NCBI GenBank assembly: GCA_964561605.1
Contig: CAZLQD010000046.1
Span: 62,001 to 126,000, forward strand
Direction of reading: 5' to 3'
Source: JALUZX01 sp964561605
Lineage (GTDB): Bacteria > Planctomycetota > UBA1135 > JALUZX01
Length of the DNA stretch: 64,000 bases
Shown: piece after piece, positions 1 to 8,115 of the stretch
Numbering within the stretch: the first letter of the stretch is position 1
Layout: each line of letters begins with the position of its first letter
Position numbers and translations under genes: made by a program
The notes under the pieces: generated by a model
Told to the model about the DNA's origin: nothing
The model's input: the letters and a program-made list of their open reading frames with translations, nothing else
Databases searched by the model: none

Positions 1-1053
1 TTCAAGGGGGTCCGGAGAGTCTGGGCCCTCTACGGAAAAGAATCGAACACGGCCTGCATGATTTCCGACGCGCCTCACGGCTACGACAAGCCCAGGCGCG
101 AAGCCATGTACGAGTTCCTGGCGGCCCGGCTCGGCGTGGAGGACCCCGACGGGGGGAAGGAGCCGCCCCTCTCCACGGTGAAGCCGGCCGTTCTCCGGGC
201 CATGGAAAGGCCCATTCCGGGGTTGAGGGACTGGGCCGCCGCGGCGTCCTGGTATCGATCCGTCCACAAGCCCGCCATTCCCACCGGCCGGATTCCCGCC
301 GCCCTGGCCGAACTCCTCCGGTCCGTTCCTCCTCCTTCCAGGGTGGAAGCCCGCAAAAGGGGAAGCCTGGCCTACCGGGGGGGCGTGGCCGAGAAGTGGC
401 TCATCCGGGGCGAGAAGGGGCTGGAGATCCCGGCACTCTTCCTGCCCCTCCCTTCCAGGGAGGGCCCCGCCCCTGCGGCGATCCTCCTCTCCCCCCAGGG
501 GAAAGGGGAGCTCTTCCGGAAGGACGGAACCCCAAAACAAAAGGTGAAAGAACTCCTCCGGCGGGGAATCCAGGTCCTCGGCCTGGACGCCAGGTTCACC
601 GGGGAACTCGCCGTGGACTGGGAGAGGAACTGCCTGGCCTGGGGCAGGCCCTCGGCGGGCATGGCCGCAGACGACGCCCGGTGGGCCGCCGCCTGGCTGG
701 CCCGGCGGAAGAACGTGGACCCGGGGAAGATCTACCTCGTCGGCCTGGGCAAGATGGGCACGGCGGCCCTCCTGGGAGCGGCCCTGGAGGCCGGCAAAGG
801 GAGAAAGGGCCTCTTCGCCGGGCTGGTTTTCGACGCCCGGGGAGGCTGGACCTACACCAACCATCCCCTCCACGACCGGCCCGGCTACTACAGCGGAAGA
901 AAGAGACTGAAGGACCTGGATCTCCCCGTGATCCCCAGGATCCTGGAAGTAGCCGACCTTCCCCGAATCCTCCAGACCCTTCGGATCCCCTACAACGTCC
1001 TACACCCAGGAAAAACCTTCCCCCCCGGCCATGCCTTTTTCTGCCGGGAGTAG
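1..1053 (+). CDS. Tandem alpha/beta-hydrolase (acetyl-xylan-esterase-like), 5' truncated
   Basis: The frame is open from base 1, so only the last 350 residues lie in the window. The first ~45 residues look like the end of an acetyl-xylan-esterase-type hydrolase domain, including the catalytic-His region 'SDAPHGY'. A second alpha/beta-hydrolase domain follows (about residues 125-330). Its nucleophile elbow reads GLGKMG, with Lys where GxSxG enzymes have Ser, so the second domain is probably catalytically dead and may be structural or regulatory. The family de-esterifies plant or algal polysaccharides, normally after export; the leader is outside the window. The last five residues (FFCRE) and the TAG stop are encoded by an intergenic repeat copy, so the C-terminus may have been altered by the repeat. 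It converges on the nitroreductase gene. The family is fairly sure; the substrate is not. Confidence 0.75.
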   Translation, partial: FKGVRRVWALYGKESNTACMISDAPHGYDKPRREAMYEFLAARLGVEDPDGGKEPPLSTVKPAVLRAMERPIPGLRDWAAAASWYRSVHKPAIPTGRIPAALAELLRSVPPPSRVEARKRGSLAYRGGVAEKWLIRGEKGLEIPALFLPLPSREGPAPAAILLSPQGKGELFRKDGTPKQKVKELLRRGIQVLGLDARFTGELAVDWERNCLAWGRPSAGMAADDARWAAAWLARRKNVDPGKIYLVGLGKMGTAALLGAALEAGKGRKGLFAGLVFDARGGWTYTNHPLHDRPGYYSGRKRLKDLDLPVIPRILEVADLPRILQTLRIPYNVLHPGKTFPPGHAFFCRE

Positions 1054-1103
1054 TTTTATAACGAACAACCTGCCATTTTTTGCCGGGAGGAGTTTTATAA
1101 CCA
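1034..1103 (+). repeat. Two copies of the 39-bp-phased intergenic repeat
   Basis: Both copies contain TGCCGGGAG followed by TAGTTTTATAAC or GAGTTTTATAAC, preceded by a short T run. TGCCGGG starts at 1042 and 1081, exactly 39 bp apart. The first copy carries the TAG stop of the plus-strand hydrolase. The second carries, on the minus strand, the final Leu codon and TAA stop of the nitroreductase. Other copies lie at 3581-3655, 8021-8052 and 22875-22946. No hairpin is apparent within a copy. Confidence 0.85.
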
Positions 1104-1610
1104 CCGCTCCCACTTGACGATCTCTTCCAGGGGGAGGCGGCGCTTGGGCACGGGGGAGGGATCCTGGGGGTAACCCAAGGTGAGGAGTTCCACCACCCGG
1201 ACCTCCTCAGGGATCTCCAGGATCTCCTTCACCTGGTCCTCGTAGAAGGCGCCGATCCAGCAGGTTCCCAGGCCTTCCTCCACGGCACAGAGGGTCATGT
1301 GATCGATGGCGATGGCCACGTCGATGGGATAACAGGCCTGGCCGCAGGTCATGACGTGACCGTCCGTCTCGGCACAACAGGCCAGCACCACCGGGGCCTG
1401 GGCCACGAAGGCCTGGTTCCGGGCCGCCACGGCCAGTTTGCGGCGCGTCTCCTCGTTGCGGACCACGACGAACCGCCACTCCTGTCGGTTCCTCGCCGAG
1501 GGAGCCAGCCGGGCAGCTTCCAGGATCCGAAGCAGGACGTCTTCGGGGACCTCCCGGTCCAGGTAGGCCCGCACGCTCTTTCTGGTCCGGATCGCCTCAT
1601 ATACATCCAT
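1095..1610 (-). CDS. Nitroreductase-family FMN oxidoreductase
   Basis: A protein of 171 residues typical of the short nitroreductase family, which uses FMN and NAD(P)H to reduce nitro, quinone or flavin substrates in the cytoplasm. The N-terminus has the FMN-phosphate-binding pattern (TRKSVRAY), followed by the 'APSARNRQEWRF' segment. The central part carries several Cys (ACCAE, TCGQACYP) and the C-terminal region has the usual LGYP motif. The ATG at 1610 is preferred over upstream in-frame starts because it sits 2 nt after the stop of the alpha-galactosidase gene and begins exactly at the family N-terminus (MDVYEAI). The two genes are probably co-transcribed. The physiological substrate cannot be read from sequence. 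Confidence 0.88.
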   Translation of the reverse strand: MDVYEAIRTRKSVRAYLDREVPEDVLLRILEAARLAPSARNRQEWRFVVVRNEETRRKLAVAARNQAFVAQAPVVLACCAETDGHVMTCGQACYPIDVAIAIDHMTLCAVEEGLGTCWIGAFYEDQVKEILEIPEEVRVVELLTLGYPQDPSPVPKRRLPLEEIVKWERWL

Positions 1611-1612
1611 TT

Positions 1613-3583
1613 CTACCTGCCTCCGGGGTAGAACCGTCCCAGGAAGACCCCGTGGCGAGGGATCCTCCTCGAAAAAACCCTGTCCGCCTCCCCGCAATCC
1701 TTCCACCTCCAAAGATCCCGTACCCTTCTCGGGCCCTCGATCCCCAGCTCCTTCCAGGTGACAGTCACGACCTTCTCTTCTTCCCAGAGGTTGAAGAGTC
1801 CCACCGCCAGGCTCCCGTCCTCCATGGGTTTCGCCAGGACGAAGTCCCAGGGAGTCTTCCTCACGATCCGCCCTTGTTTTCCAAGAGGGTCCTGGTCCAC
1901 TTCGATCACCTCGTCGTTGCAGAGGATGTTCAAGGTGAAGGGGTCGAGGCGGGTCATGTCACCCGAAAAGATCAGGGGGGCCGCCATGAGGCACCAGAGT
2001 GACATGTAGGAATACTGCTCGTTCGGAGTCAGAGTCGTCGGCCTTCCCTCCCCCTTTCTCCAGGCGTCCCCCACATACCCGATCAGGATGTAGTCCGGAT
2101 CGTTCCAATGCCCGGGTCCGGCGTATTCGAAGTGCCGGGCGTTTCGAAAGGCGATCCGGTAGAACCCGGGAAGGAGCCCTCCCTTCGCCACGCCCAGGTC
2201 CCCCGTGGTCCGCCAGCAGTTCCCCCCCACTTCCGCTCCCCACTTCCAGACTTCGCCCATCCCGTACTGGCACAGGTTGAACACCACGTCCCTTTCCAAG
2301 CCGGCCAGGATCCTCCCCATTAGGCGGTAGGGACGCTGGAGCCGCTCCAGTCCCTCCCCCTCCGCGACCCTCCCGTAGGAACACCAATCGTACTTGAGAA
2401 AGTCGAAACCCCACTCGGCGAATTTCCGCGCGTCGATCTCCTCGTGTTTCCAGCTTCCCTCGTATCCGGCACAGGTCCTCGGCCCGGGTGAAGTGTAGAT
2501 CCCCACTTTGAGCCCCAGGGAATGGATGTATCGACAAAGGCCGGCCATGTCCGGGAACTTCCCGTTGGGCCTCACTGCGCCCTTCCCGTCCCTGGGAGAA
2601 CCGCCCAGCGCCGGATCCTTGGAGCCGGGCTTCACCATCCAACAGTCGTCGATGTTCACATAGCAGTAGCCGTGATCCGCCATGCCGGAGGCGATCATGG
2701 CGTCCGCCGCATCCCTCATATGCTTTGCGGTGACTCGGTCGTAGTGGATGTACCAACTGTTCCAGCCCATAGGGGGAGTCAAGGCCAGAGTGTCTCCCAC
2801 GACGATCTTGAAGACCCTCCTGCAGGTCCCATGCTCATTGACCGCTTTCAGGACAACCGGGTAGACCCCGGGCTTGGAGGGGACCTTTCCCCGGATGATC
2901 CCTCTCGCAGGGTCCAGGGTCATTCCGGGACCCATCCCTTCCACGGCGAAGACGATGGGCCTCTTACCCGTGCAGGGGATCCTGTAGAGAAAGGGCCGGC
3001 CGGGACGGCATCCATAGACCCGCGGGCCGTGGATGGCGGGAGCCGGACCGGGTGGAGGGGTGAGCACCACCTTTTCCTCTTGGGGAGGCCCCACGGCGAC
3101 AGGCGGCTCTCCCTCCACGAGGAACTCGGCCTCCGCCCAGTCGGCATGGTCGTAGGCCCGGCCGTCGCCCCCGTCTTCCACAACCAGGAGGATTCTCTTC
3201 ATGCCCCGCAGGTCCACATCCACCTTCAGAGGCGCATCCCCCCCCTTGCGAAGGCCGCTGTCGAAGAGGACCTTACCGTCCCCGATGACACGAAAACGCA
3301 CAGAGCCGTTTTTCCCCGTCTCGGCGTCCACTCCGACCCAGGCCGTGAACCTCTGGGCCCCCCGGGGCTCGATCCGCATGAGGCTCGGCGCGTGGGTGCC
3401 CACACCATCGCGGAAGGACCGGTTCCCGATCCTAAGGGGCTTCCCCGCGACGGAGAGCCCCGCTCTGGGACTTCCCCACCCTGCGGACATGAAAGCCAAG
3501 TTCAGCCTCGAAAGGGGCACGGGAGGAGAACCAAGGAAAGGGGACAAGATCCCAACAAACAAAGAAAGACAATGTGGGTGCAT
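1613..3583 (-). CDS. Secreted GH27 alpha-galactosidase with N-terminal NPCBM domain
   Basis: A 656-residue exported enzyme predicted to release terminal alpha-galactose (or alpha-GalNAc) from glycans. After a hydrophobic leader come an NPCBM carbohydrate-binding domain (about 25-165), a putative Ig-like domain (about 185-265) and the GH27 barrel, which starts at TPPMGWNSW (near 272). The catalytic pair is visible: nucleophile D399 in LKYDWCSYG and acid/base D495 in GHWNDPDY. A C-terminal beta-domain follows. The ATG at 3583 is chosen because an in-frame upstream extension would translate an intergenic repeat copy. It lies 2 nt upstream of the nitroreductase gene and diverges from the DUF5703-type gene across a repeat pair. 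Galactosidase versus N-acetylgalactosaminidase specificity is not certain. Confidence 0.9.
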   Translation of the reverse strand: MHPHCLSLFVGILSPFLGSPPVPLSRLNLAFMSAGWGSPRAGLSVAGKPLRIGNRSFRDGVGTHAPSLMRIEPRGAQRFTAWVGVDAETGKNGSVRFRVIGDGKVLFDSGLRKGGDAPLKVDVDLRGMKRILLVVEDGGDGRAYDHADWAEAEFLVEGEPPVAVGPPQEEKVVLTPPPGPAPAIHGPRVYGCRPGRPFLYRIPCTGKRPIVFAVEGMGPGMTLDPARGIIRGKVPSKPGVYPVVLKAVNEHGTCRRVFKIVVGDTLALTPPMGWNSWYIHYDRVTAKHMRDAADAMIASGMADHGYCYVNIDDCWMVKPGSKDPALGGSPRDGKGAVRPNGKFPDMAGLCRYIHSLGLKVGIYTSPGPRTCAGYEGSWKHEEIDARKFAEWGFDFLKYDWCSYGRVAEGEGLERLQRPYRLMGRILAGLERDVVFNLCQYGMGEVWKWGAEVGGNCWRTTGDLGVAKGGLLPGFYRIAFRNARHFEYAGPGHWNDPDYILIGYVGDAWRKGEGRPTTLTPNEQYSYMSLWCLMAAPLIFSGDMTRLDPFTLNILCNDEVIEVDQDPLGKQGRIVRKTPWDFVLAKPMEDGSLAVGLFNLWEEEKVVTVTWKELGIEGPRRVRDLWRWKDCGEADRVFSRRIPRHGVFLGRFYPGGR

Positions 3584-3655
3584 TTTTCTGCCGGGAGGAG
3601 TTTTATAATGAAAGACCTGCATTTTTCTGCCGGGAACAGTTTTATAACTGAAAGA
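3581..3655 (+). repeat. Two copies of the 39-bp-phased repeat in a divergent promoter region
   Basis: Two copies of the repeat seen at 1034-1103 fill most of the gap between the divergent GH27 and DUF5703-type genes. TGCCGGG starts at 3589 and 3628, again exactly 39 bp apart and in the same plus-strand orientation. Both are preceded by CATTTTTC. The second copy differs in the middle (GGGAACAG in place of GGGAGTAG). Confidence 0.85.
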
Positions 3656-3663
3656 ATGACCTT

Positions 3664-6498
3664 ATGCACATCTTCCTCTCACGCCTTCTTTCTCTAAGGG
3701 CCAGCGACTCCATCCTTGCCTTTTTTCTTCTCCTTCTCTTCCCCGGTCCAAACCTTCCAGGCCAGGGGTTTCCCGGCCCGGGGGGAGTGGACCGGTTCAG
3801 GCTTGCCTGGGACGAGGCAAAGGACGATCCCCGGTCCTCCCTTCCCCTGGGGAACGGCGACATCGGCCTGAATGTGTGGGTGGACAGAAAAGGAGACCTC
3901 CTGTTCTACATTGGAAAGACAGACTCCTGGGGGGACAACGGAAGGCTCCTCAAGGTGGGAAAGATCCGCTTCCACCTGGTTCCCCCTCCCGGAGGAAAGG
4001 GAACTCCCATCCGCCAGGAACTCCGCCTGGCCGACGGGACCTTCCGGTTCTCCCTGGGAAAAGGTAAGGACGCCCGGAAAGGCCGTGTCTGGGTCGATGC
4101 CAACCACCCCGTCGTTCTCGTAGAGTTCCAGGGAGAGAAGCCCTTCTCCGTGGAGGCCCGCCTGGAGCCCTGGAGGACCCGCCGGGAACCCCTTCCCTCC
4201 CTGGAGGTGAGCGACGTCCTCCTGGACCGATCCAAGCCGGGAAGAATGCACGCCCCCTGCATCGTGGAACCCGACACCATCCTTCCCTCCCATCCCCGGG
4301 GGATCGGCTGGTATCATTTCAACGTAAAATCCGTCGGACCGGCCATCACGGGGAGGATCCAGGGAACGGAAGGCCTGAAAAGACCCGACCCGCTCCTGCA
4401 CAGGATCTTCGGCGGACTGGTCCTGGCCGAAGGAGGAAAGCGCCGGGACCCTTCCACATTGGTCACCCCCCCCGCCAAGACCCAAGTCTTCTCGGTCCAT
4501 ATTCTCACCCTCCATCCCTCCACCCCGAAGAAGTGGCTGGCCGCCCTGGACGAACAAGCCGCCAGGGTGGAATCCGAGCCCCTGAAAGAGCGCCGCCGCA
4601 ACCACGAGGCCTGGTGGCGGGCCTTCTGGAACCGGAGCTGGATCCAGGTGACCCGAAGAACGGACACCCCGGCCCCCTCCCTGGTCCCTTCCAGCCCACA
4701 CCCCCTCAGGGCCGGCGAGAGCCAGGGCGGCGGCAACCGCTTCCCTGGAGTCCTGGGCAGGGTGAGCGTCTTCGAGACTCCGCTCTCCTCCGAAGAGATC
4801 GCCCGCCTCGCCGCGGCCGGCCCGGGGCCCGCCCTCTCACCCAGGAGGGGCCTCCTGGGCTCCTGGTCTCACCCACGCCGGGGGGTTCTTCCGATTCCCA
4901 AGGGCGGACAACCACCTTCCCTGACCCTCGAGGCCTGGATCCTCCTCTCCGGAAAGGGCGGGGGAGTTGGCAGGATCCTGGACCGCATCACGCCGGGCGG
5001 AAGGGACGGCTTCCTCCTGGACACCTGGCCGGGCAGGAGCCTCCGCTTCATTGCGGGCCACCGGGTGCTTCTGAAAAAGAAATGCATCGAGCCCGGGAAG
5101 TGGACCCACGTGGCGGCCGTGGTCGACTCGAACAAGGGCCTTCTCCTACTCTACCTGAACGGCGAGGAAGCGGCCCGGATGGAGATTCCCGACGAGACTT
5201 TCCTCGTCTCCAGGGCCTATGCCCTCCAGCGTTACGTCACGGCCTGCGCCGGGAGGGGAAAATTCCCCATCAAGTTCAACGGCTCGATCTTCACGGTCCC
5301 CTGGCCGGGAAGGCCCGGCGACGCGGACTACCGCCGCTGGGGCCCCGGCTACTGGTGGCAGAACACCCGCCTTCCCTACACCCCTCTCTGCGCATCGGGG
5401 GATTTCGAGATGATGAGTCCCCTCTTCAGGATGTACCTGGAGAGAATCCTTCCCGTGGCGAAGTACCGTACCAGGCTCTATTTCGGCCACGGCGGCGCCT
5501 TCCTTCCCGAGTGCGTCTATTTCTGGGGGGACGTGTTCAGCGAATCCTACGGGTGGAAGCCATGGTCCGAGAGGAAAGACAAGCTCCAGGTCAACCGCTA
5601 CCACAAGTGGGAATGGGTGAGCGGACCCGAGCTGGTCCACATGATGCTCGACTACTACGAATACACCCTGGACGAGACCTTCCTCCGCAAGAAGGTTCTC
5701 CCCGCCGCGCGGGACATCCTGGCCTTCTTCGACGAGCACTACGGCCGGAACGAGAAGGGGAAACTGGTCATGCACCCCGCCCAGGCCCTGGAGACCTGGT
5801 GGGACTGCACCGATCCCATGCCTGAAACGGCCGGGCTCAGGGCGGTCACGAAACGCCTCCTCTCCCTCCCGGAGAGGCTTTCCACGCCCGCGGACCGGGC
5901 CTTCTGGCGCAAGGTCCTGGCCGAGACGCCCCCCCTTCCGACCCGGAAGGTGGACGGAACGGTCATGCTGGCCCCGGCGGCCCGGTTTGCGATGAAACGA
6001 AACATCGAAAATCCCGAGCTCTACGCCGTCTTCCCCTTCGCCCTGATCGGGGTCGGAAGACCCGGCCTGGAGCTGGGGATCCAAGCCCTCCACCACAGGT
6101 GGAACCGGGGCGCCTCGGGCTGGCGCCAGGACGACATCTTCATGGCCTGCCTGGGCCTGGCCGAGGAGGCCCGCCGGAACCTGGCCGCCCGGGCCGGCCG
6201 ATGGAACCGGGAATCCCGCTTTCCCGGATTCTTCGGGCCCAACTACGACTGGGTCCCCGACCAGGATCACGGGGGGGTCCTCATGAAGGCCCTCCAGGCC
6301 ATGATCCTACAGCCCGTCGGCCCGAAGCTTTTCCTTCTGCCGGCCCTGCCTCCGGGCTGGGACGTCGACTTCAAGCTCCACGCCCCTTTCCGGACGACCA
6401 TCCGCGGGAGGACCGAGAAGGGCATTCTCATCGACCTCGAATCGGACCCGCCGGCCCGCCGTAAAGACATCGTCCTCCCGCCGGGCCGGCGTCGCTGA
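3664..6498 (+). CDS. Secreted DUF5703-type glycoside hydrolase with LamG-like insert
   Basis: A 944-residue exported protein. After a hydrophobic leader (about 1-40) comes an N-terminal beta-domain with 'SSLPLGNGDIGLNVW' and 'KTDSWGDNGRLLKVG', the signature of DUF5703 proteins, distant relatives of GH95-type alpha-L-fucosidases. A concanavalin/LamG-like lectin segment lies in the middle (about 365-510, with 'WTHVAAVVD' and 'LLLYLNGEE'), followed by an (alpha/alpha)6-barrel-like region (about 540-850) and a C-terminal beta-domain. By analogy it cleaves a terminal sugar, perhaps fucose or galactose, from a complex glycan; the substrate is unproven. The LamG insertion inside the hydrolase is unusual. 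It converges on the esterase gene, and both stop codons lie in a shared inverted repeat. Confidence 0.75.
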   Translation: MHIFLSRLLSLRASDSILAFFLLLLFPGPNLPGQGFPGPGGVDRFRLAWDEAKDDPRSSLPLGNGDIGLNVWVDRKGDLLFYIGKTDSWGDNGRLLKVGKIRFHLVPPPGGKGTPIRQELRLADGTFRFSLGKGKDARKGRVWVDANHPVVLVEFQGEKPFSVEARLEPWRTRREPLPSLEVSDVLLDRSKPGRMHAPCIVEPDTILPSHPRGIGWYHFNVKSVGPAITGRIQGTEGLKRPDPLLHRIFGGLVLAEGGKRRDPSTLVTPPAKTQVFSVHILTLHPSTPKKWLAALDEQAARVESEPLKERRRNHEAWWRAFWNRSWIQVTRRTDTPAPSLVPSSPHPLRAGESQGGGNRFPGVLGRVSVFETPLSSEEIARLAAAGPGPALSPRRGLLGSWSHPRRGVLPIPKGGQPPSLTLEAWILLSGKGGGVGRILDRITPGGRDGFLLDTWPGRSLRFIAGHRVLLKKKCIEPGKWTHVAAVVDSNKGLLLLYLNGEEAARMEIPDETFLVSRAYALQRYVTACAGRGKFPIKFNGSIFTVPWPGRPGDADYRRWGPGYWWQNTRLPYTPLCASGDFEMMSPLFRMYLERILPVAKYRTRLYFGHGGAFLPECVYFWGDVFSESYGWKPWSERKDKLQVNRYHKWEWVSGPELVHMMLDYYEYTLDETFLRKKVLPAARDILAFFDEHYGRNEKGKLVMHPAQALETWWDCTDPMPETAGLRAVTKRLLSLPERLSTPADRAFWRKVLAETPPLPTRKVDGTVMLAPAARFAMKRNIENPELYAVFPFALIGVGRPGLELGIQALHHRWNRGASGWRQDDIFMACLGLAEEARRNLAARAGRWNRESRFPGFFGPNYDWVPDQDHGGVLMKALQAMILQPVGPKLFLLPALPPGWDVDFKLHAPFRTTIRGRTEKGILIDLESDPPARRKDIVLPPGRRR

Positions 6499-6527
6499 AA
6501 GCCCCGCCGGCGAAGCAGCTCAGCGAC
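6491..6527. terminator. Inverted repeat containing both stop codons of convergent genes
   Basis: GTCGCTGA at 6491-6498 pairs perfectly with TCAGCGAC at 6520-6527 across a 21-nt GC-rich loop. Each arm contains the TGA stop of one of the two convergent genes, and both genes end in CGC-TGA. It would form the same hairpin in both transcripts. There is no T run, so a bidirectional terminator or mRNA 3' stabiliser is only an inference. Confidence 0.4.
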
Positions 6528-7833
6528 CGACCACCCCGAATGCGGCGTTGCTGAAGGTCACGCCTCCGGCGCTCCCCGGGTCCACCACCAATCCCTGGAG
6601 GAAAAACCTGCTTCCCAGGAGGGCGCCCCTGGCGGGAATGATCGCCCGGAACTCCGCCGCACCCTTCTTCACGGCGAGAGGCACGACGGCGTTGATATCC
6701 GTATATAGGTAGCACCCTCTCAGGCCCAGGGGATCCAGGGAGAGGGGCAAGGGAGTTCCGGCCCAGTAAGAACTTGAATCCCCCAGAACCAGGAAGGCCG
6801 CCCCCCGGGTATTGGGAAGCCGGGACAGGCGGACCTGGAAGACCTTCCCCAGGGCCGGGAAGAGCCCGGGCGTTCCTTCCAGGGCCGGCACGCCGGCCGT
6901 GCCGGAACAACCCTTCCCGAAGGTCTCGAACCGGCTCGTGGGCCGCAGGACCGACTCCAGGAAGTCCAAGGCCTTGACCACCTCCCGCGACGGAAGCCCG
7001 TGGCCAGCCAGGGGCACCAATCTCAGGGTCACGGGAACCCCTGCCTTGCGGAGAGCCGCATCCAGGATGGTGCTCTGGGTATAGGGAACGAGAGGATCGT
7101 CGATCCCGTGGGCGATGTAGAAGGGCGGATCCGAAGGATCGACCCTGGTGATGGGGTTCGCGTCCCGCACCAGGGCCACCCATTTCGCATAGGCTGGATC
7201 CTTCCTGTGCTTCTTGATCTCCCCGATGGGCTTCCCGATCAGGATGGACTCGGGGGACCCCGCCTTGTCGTGGAATCCTCCCGCCTGGAAAAAATCCGTA
7301 GGACCGTAGAAATCCACGACGGCGACGACCGAGCTGGAATACTTGAGGTTCCCCCCTACGTTCCCCTCCAGGCTCGGCGTCCCACCGGTGGTTCCGAGCA
7401 GGGCGGAGAGGTGCCCCCCGGCCGAAGGGCCCAGGGCGGCGATCCGCCTGGGGTCGAGATGATACTTTTTTGCGTTGGCCCGGATCCACCGGACGGCCCC
7501 CTTGCAGTCGTGGATCTGGGCCGGGAACTTGGCCTGGGTGCTCAACCTGTAGTCGATGCTGGCAACGGCGATTCCTCTCACCACGAGGGCGGCGGCCCCG
7601 AAACGAGCCTCGGCCTTTCCACCGGCGTACCACCCCCCGCCGTGGATCCATACCACCACGGGCGCCGGCCCGGGCCCCTTCTTGGGAAGGTAGAGATCCA
7701 ACTTCAGGCTGAGTCCTCCCGGCCTGCCGTACTCCAGGTCCTTCAGGACCGACTGGGAGGGGAGAGGCGGCCCCAGGGTGGCCAGGAGAAGGACCGCCGC
7801 GGGGAGCCAAAGAAAGAGGGGGCTTCTATTCAT
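6520..7833 (-). CDS. Secreted esterase/lipase-like alpha/beta-hydrolase with planctomycete C-terminal domain
   Basis: A 437-residue exported carboxylesterase. A leader (about 1-28) precedes a BD-FAE/HSL-like hydrolase domain with oxyanion-hole motif HGGGW, nucleophile S137 in GPSAGG, acid in 'HGIDDPLVP' and catalytic His in 'LAGHGLPS'. Related enzymes remove acetyl or feruloyl groups from polysaccharides. From about residue 320 an extra beta-rich domain follows (start 'FGKGCSGTAG', middle 'WAGTPLPLSLDPLGLRGC', end 'SNAAFGVVGR'). The same kind of domain ends the S8 protease at 37554-40316. I know it as a recurrent C-terminal module of planctomycete exported proteins; its role is not established. 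The gene stands alone, divergent from the next gene. Confidence 0.85.
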   Translation of the reverse strand: MNRSPLFLWLPAAVLLLATLGPPLPSQSVLKDLEYGRPGGLSLKLDLYLPKKGPGPAPVVVWIHGGGWYAGGKAEARFGAAALVVRGIAVASIDYRLSTQAKFPAQIHDCKGAVRWIRANAKKYHLDPRRIAALGPSAGGHLSALLGTTGGTPSLEGNVGGNLKYSSSVVAVVDFYGPTDFFQAGGFHDKAGSPESILIGKPIGEIKKHRKDPAYAKWVALVRDANPITRVDPSDPPFYIAHGIDDPLVPYTQSTILDAALRKAGVPVTLRLVPLAGHGLPSREVVKALDFLESVLRPTSRFETFGKGCSGTAGVPALEGTPGLFPALGKVFQVRLSRLPNTRGAAFLVLGDSSSYWAGTPLPLSLDPLGLRGCYLYTDINAVVPLAVKKGAAEFRAIIPARGALLGSRFFLQGLVVDPGSAGGVTFSNAAFGVVGR

Positions 7834-8020
7834 GGTTCACCAACCGGCGCGGAAGGGGAATAAGGAGAAAACCAAGGCAAGGAAGGAAAGTGCGATTCTA
7901 CCCATACCGGGGCACGAAAAAGGGACAAGCCCACCTCCTCGGCCGGGAACCGGCTCGTTTCAAGACTTCCCCCAGGCCCGGATGTTTCAGTTGGAGGCAC
8001 CCCGGCCGGCCGAAAGGGGT

Positions 8021-8052
8021 AAAAATCTGCCGGGAGTAGTTTTATAACGAAG
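8021..8052 (+). repeat. Single copy of the 39-bp-phase repeat family
   Basis: One solitary copy (TGCCGGG starting at 8028, then AGTAGTTTTATAACGAA) in the 282-bp divergent gap between the esterase and the following exported protein gene, in plus-strand orientation like the others. It is preceded by AAAAA rather than the usual T run and by GGCCGGCCG, a motif that also starts each unit of the repeat module at 17941-18322. Confidence 0.8.
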
Positions 8053-8115
8053 GCCTCTTCCGGCCCAATTCCCGCCTTCCTGGGCCCGCAGGGAGGAAAA
8101 AGGAGGGACGAAGAA

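Noticed and set aside
3581..3655. The repeats as integron attC sites
   Set aside because: No paired core sites with the expected inverted-repeat folding and no integrase or gene cassettes nearby.
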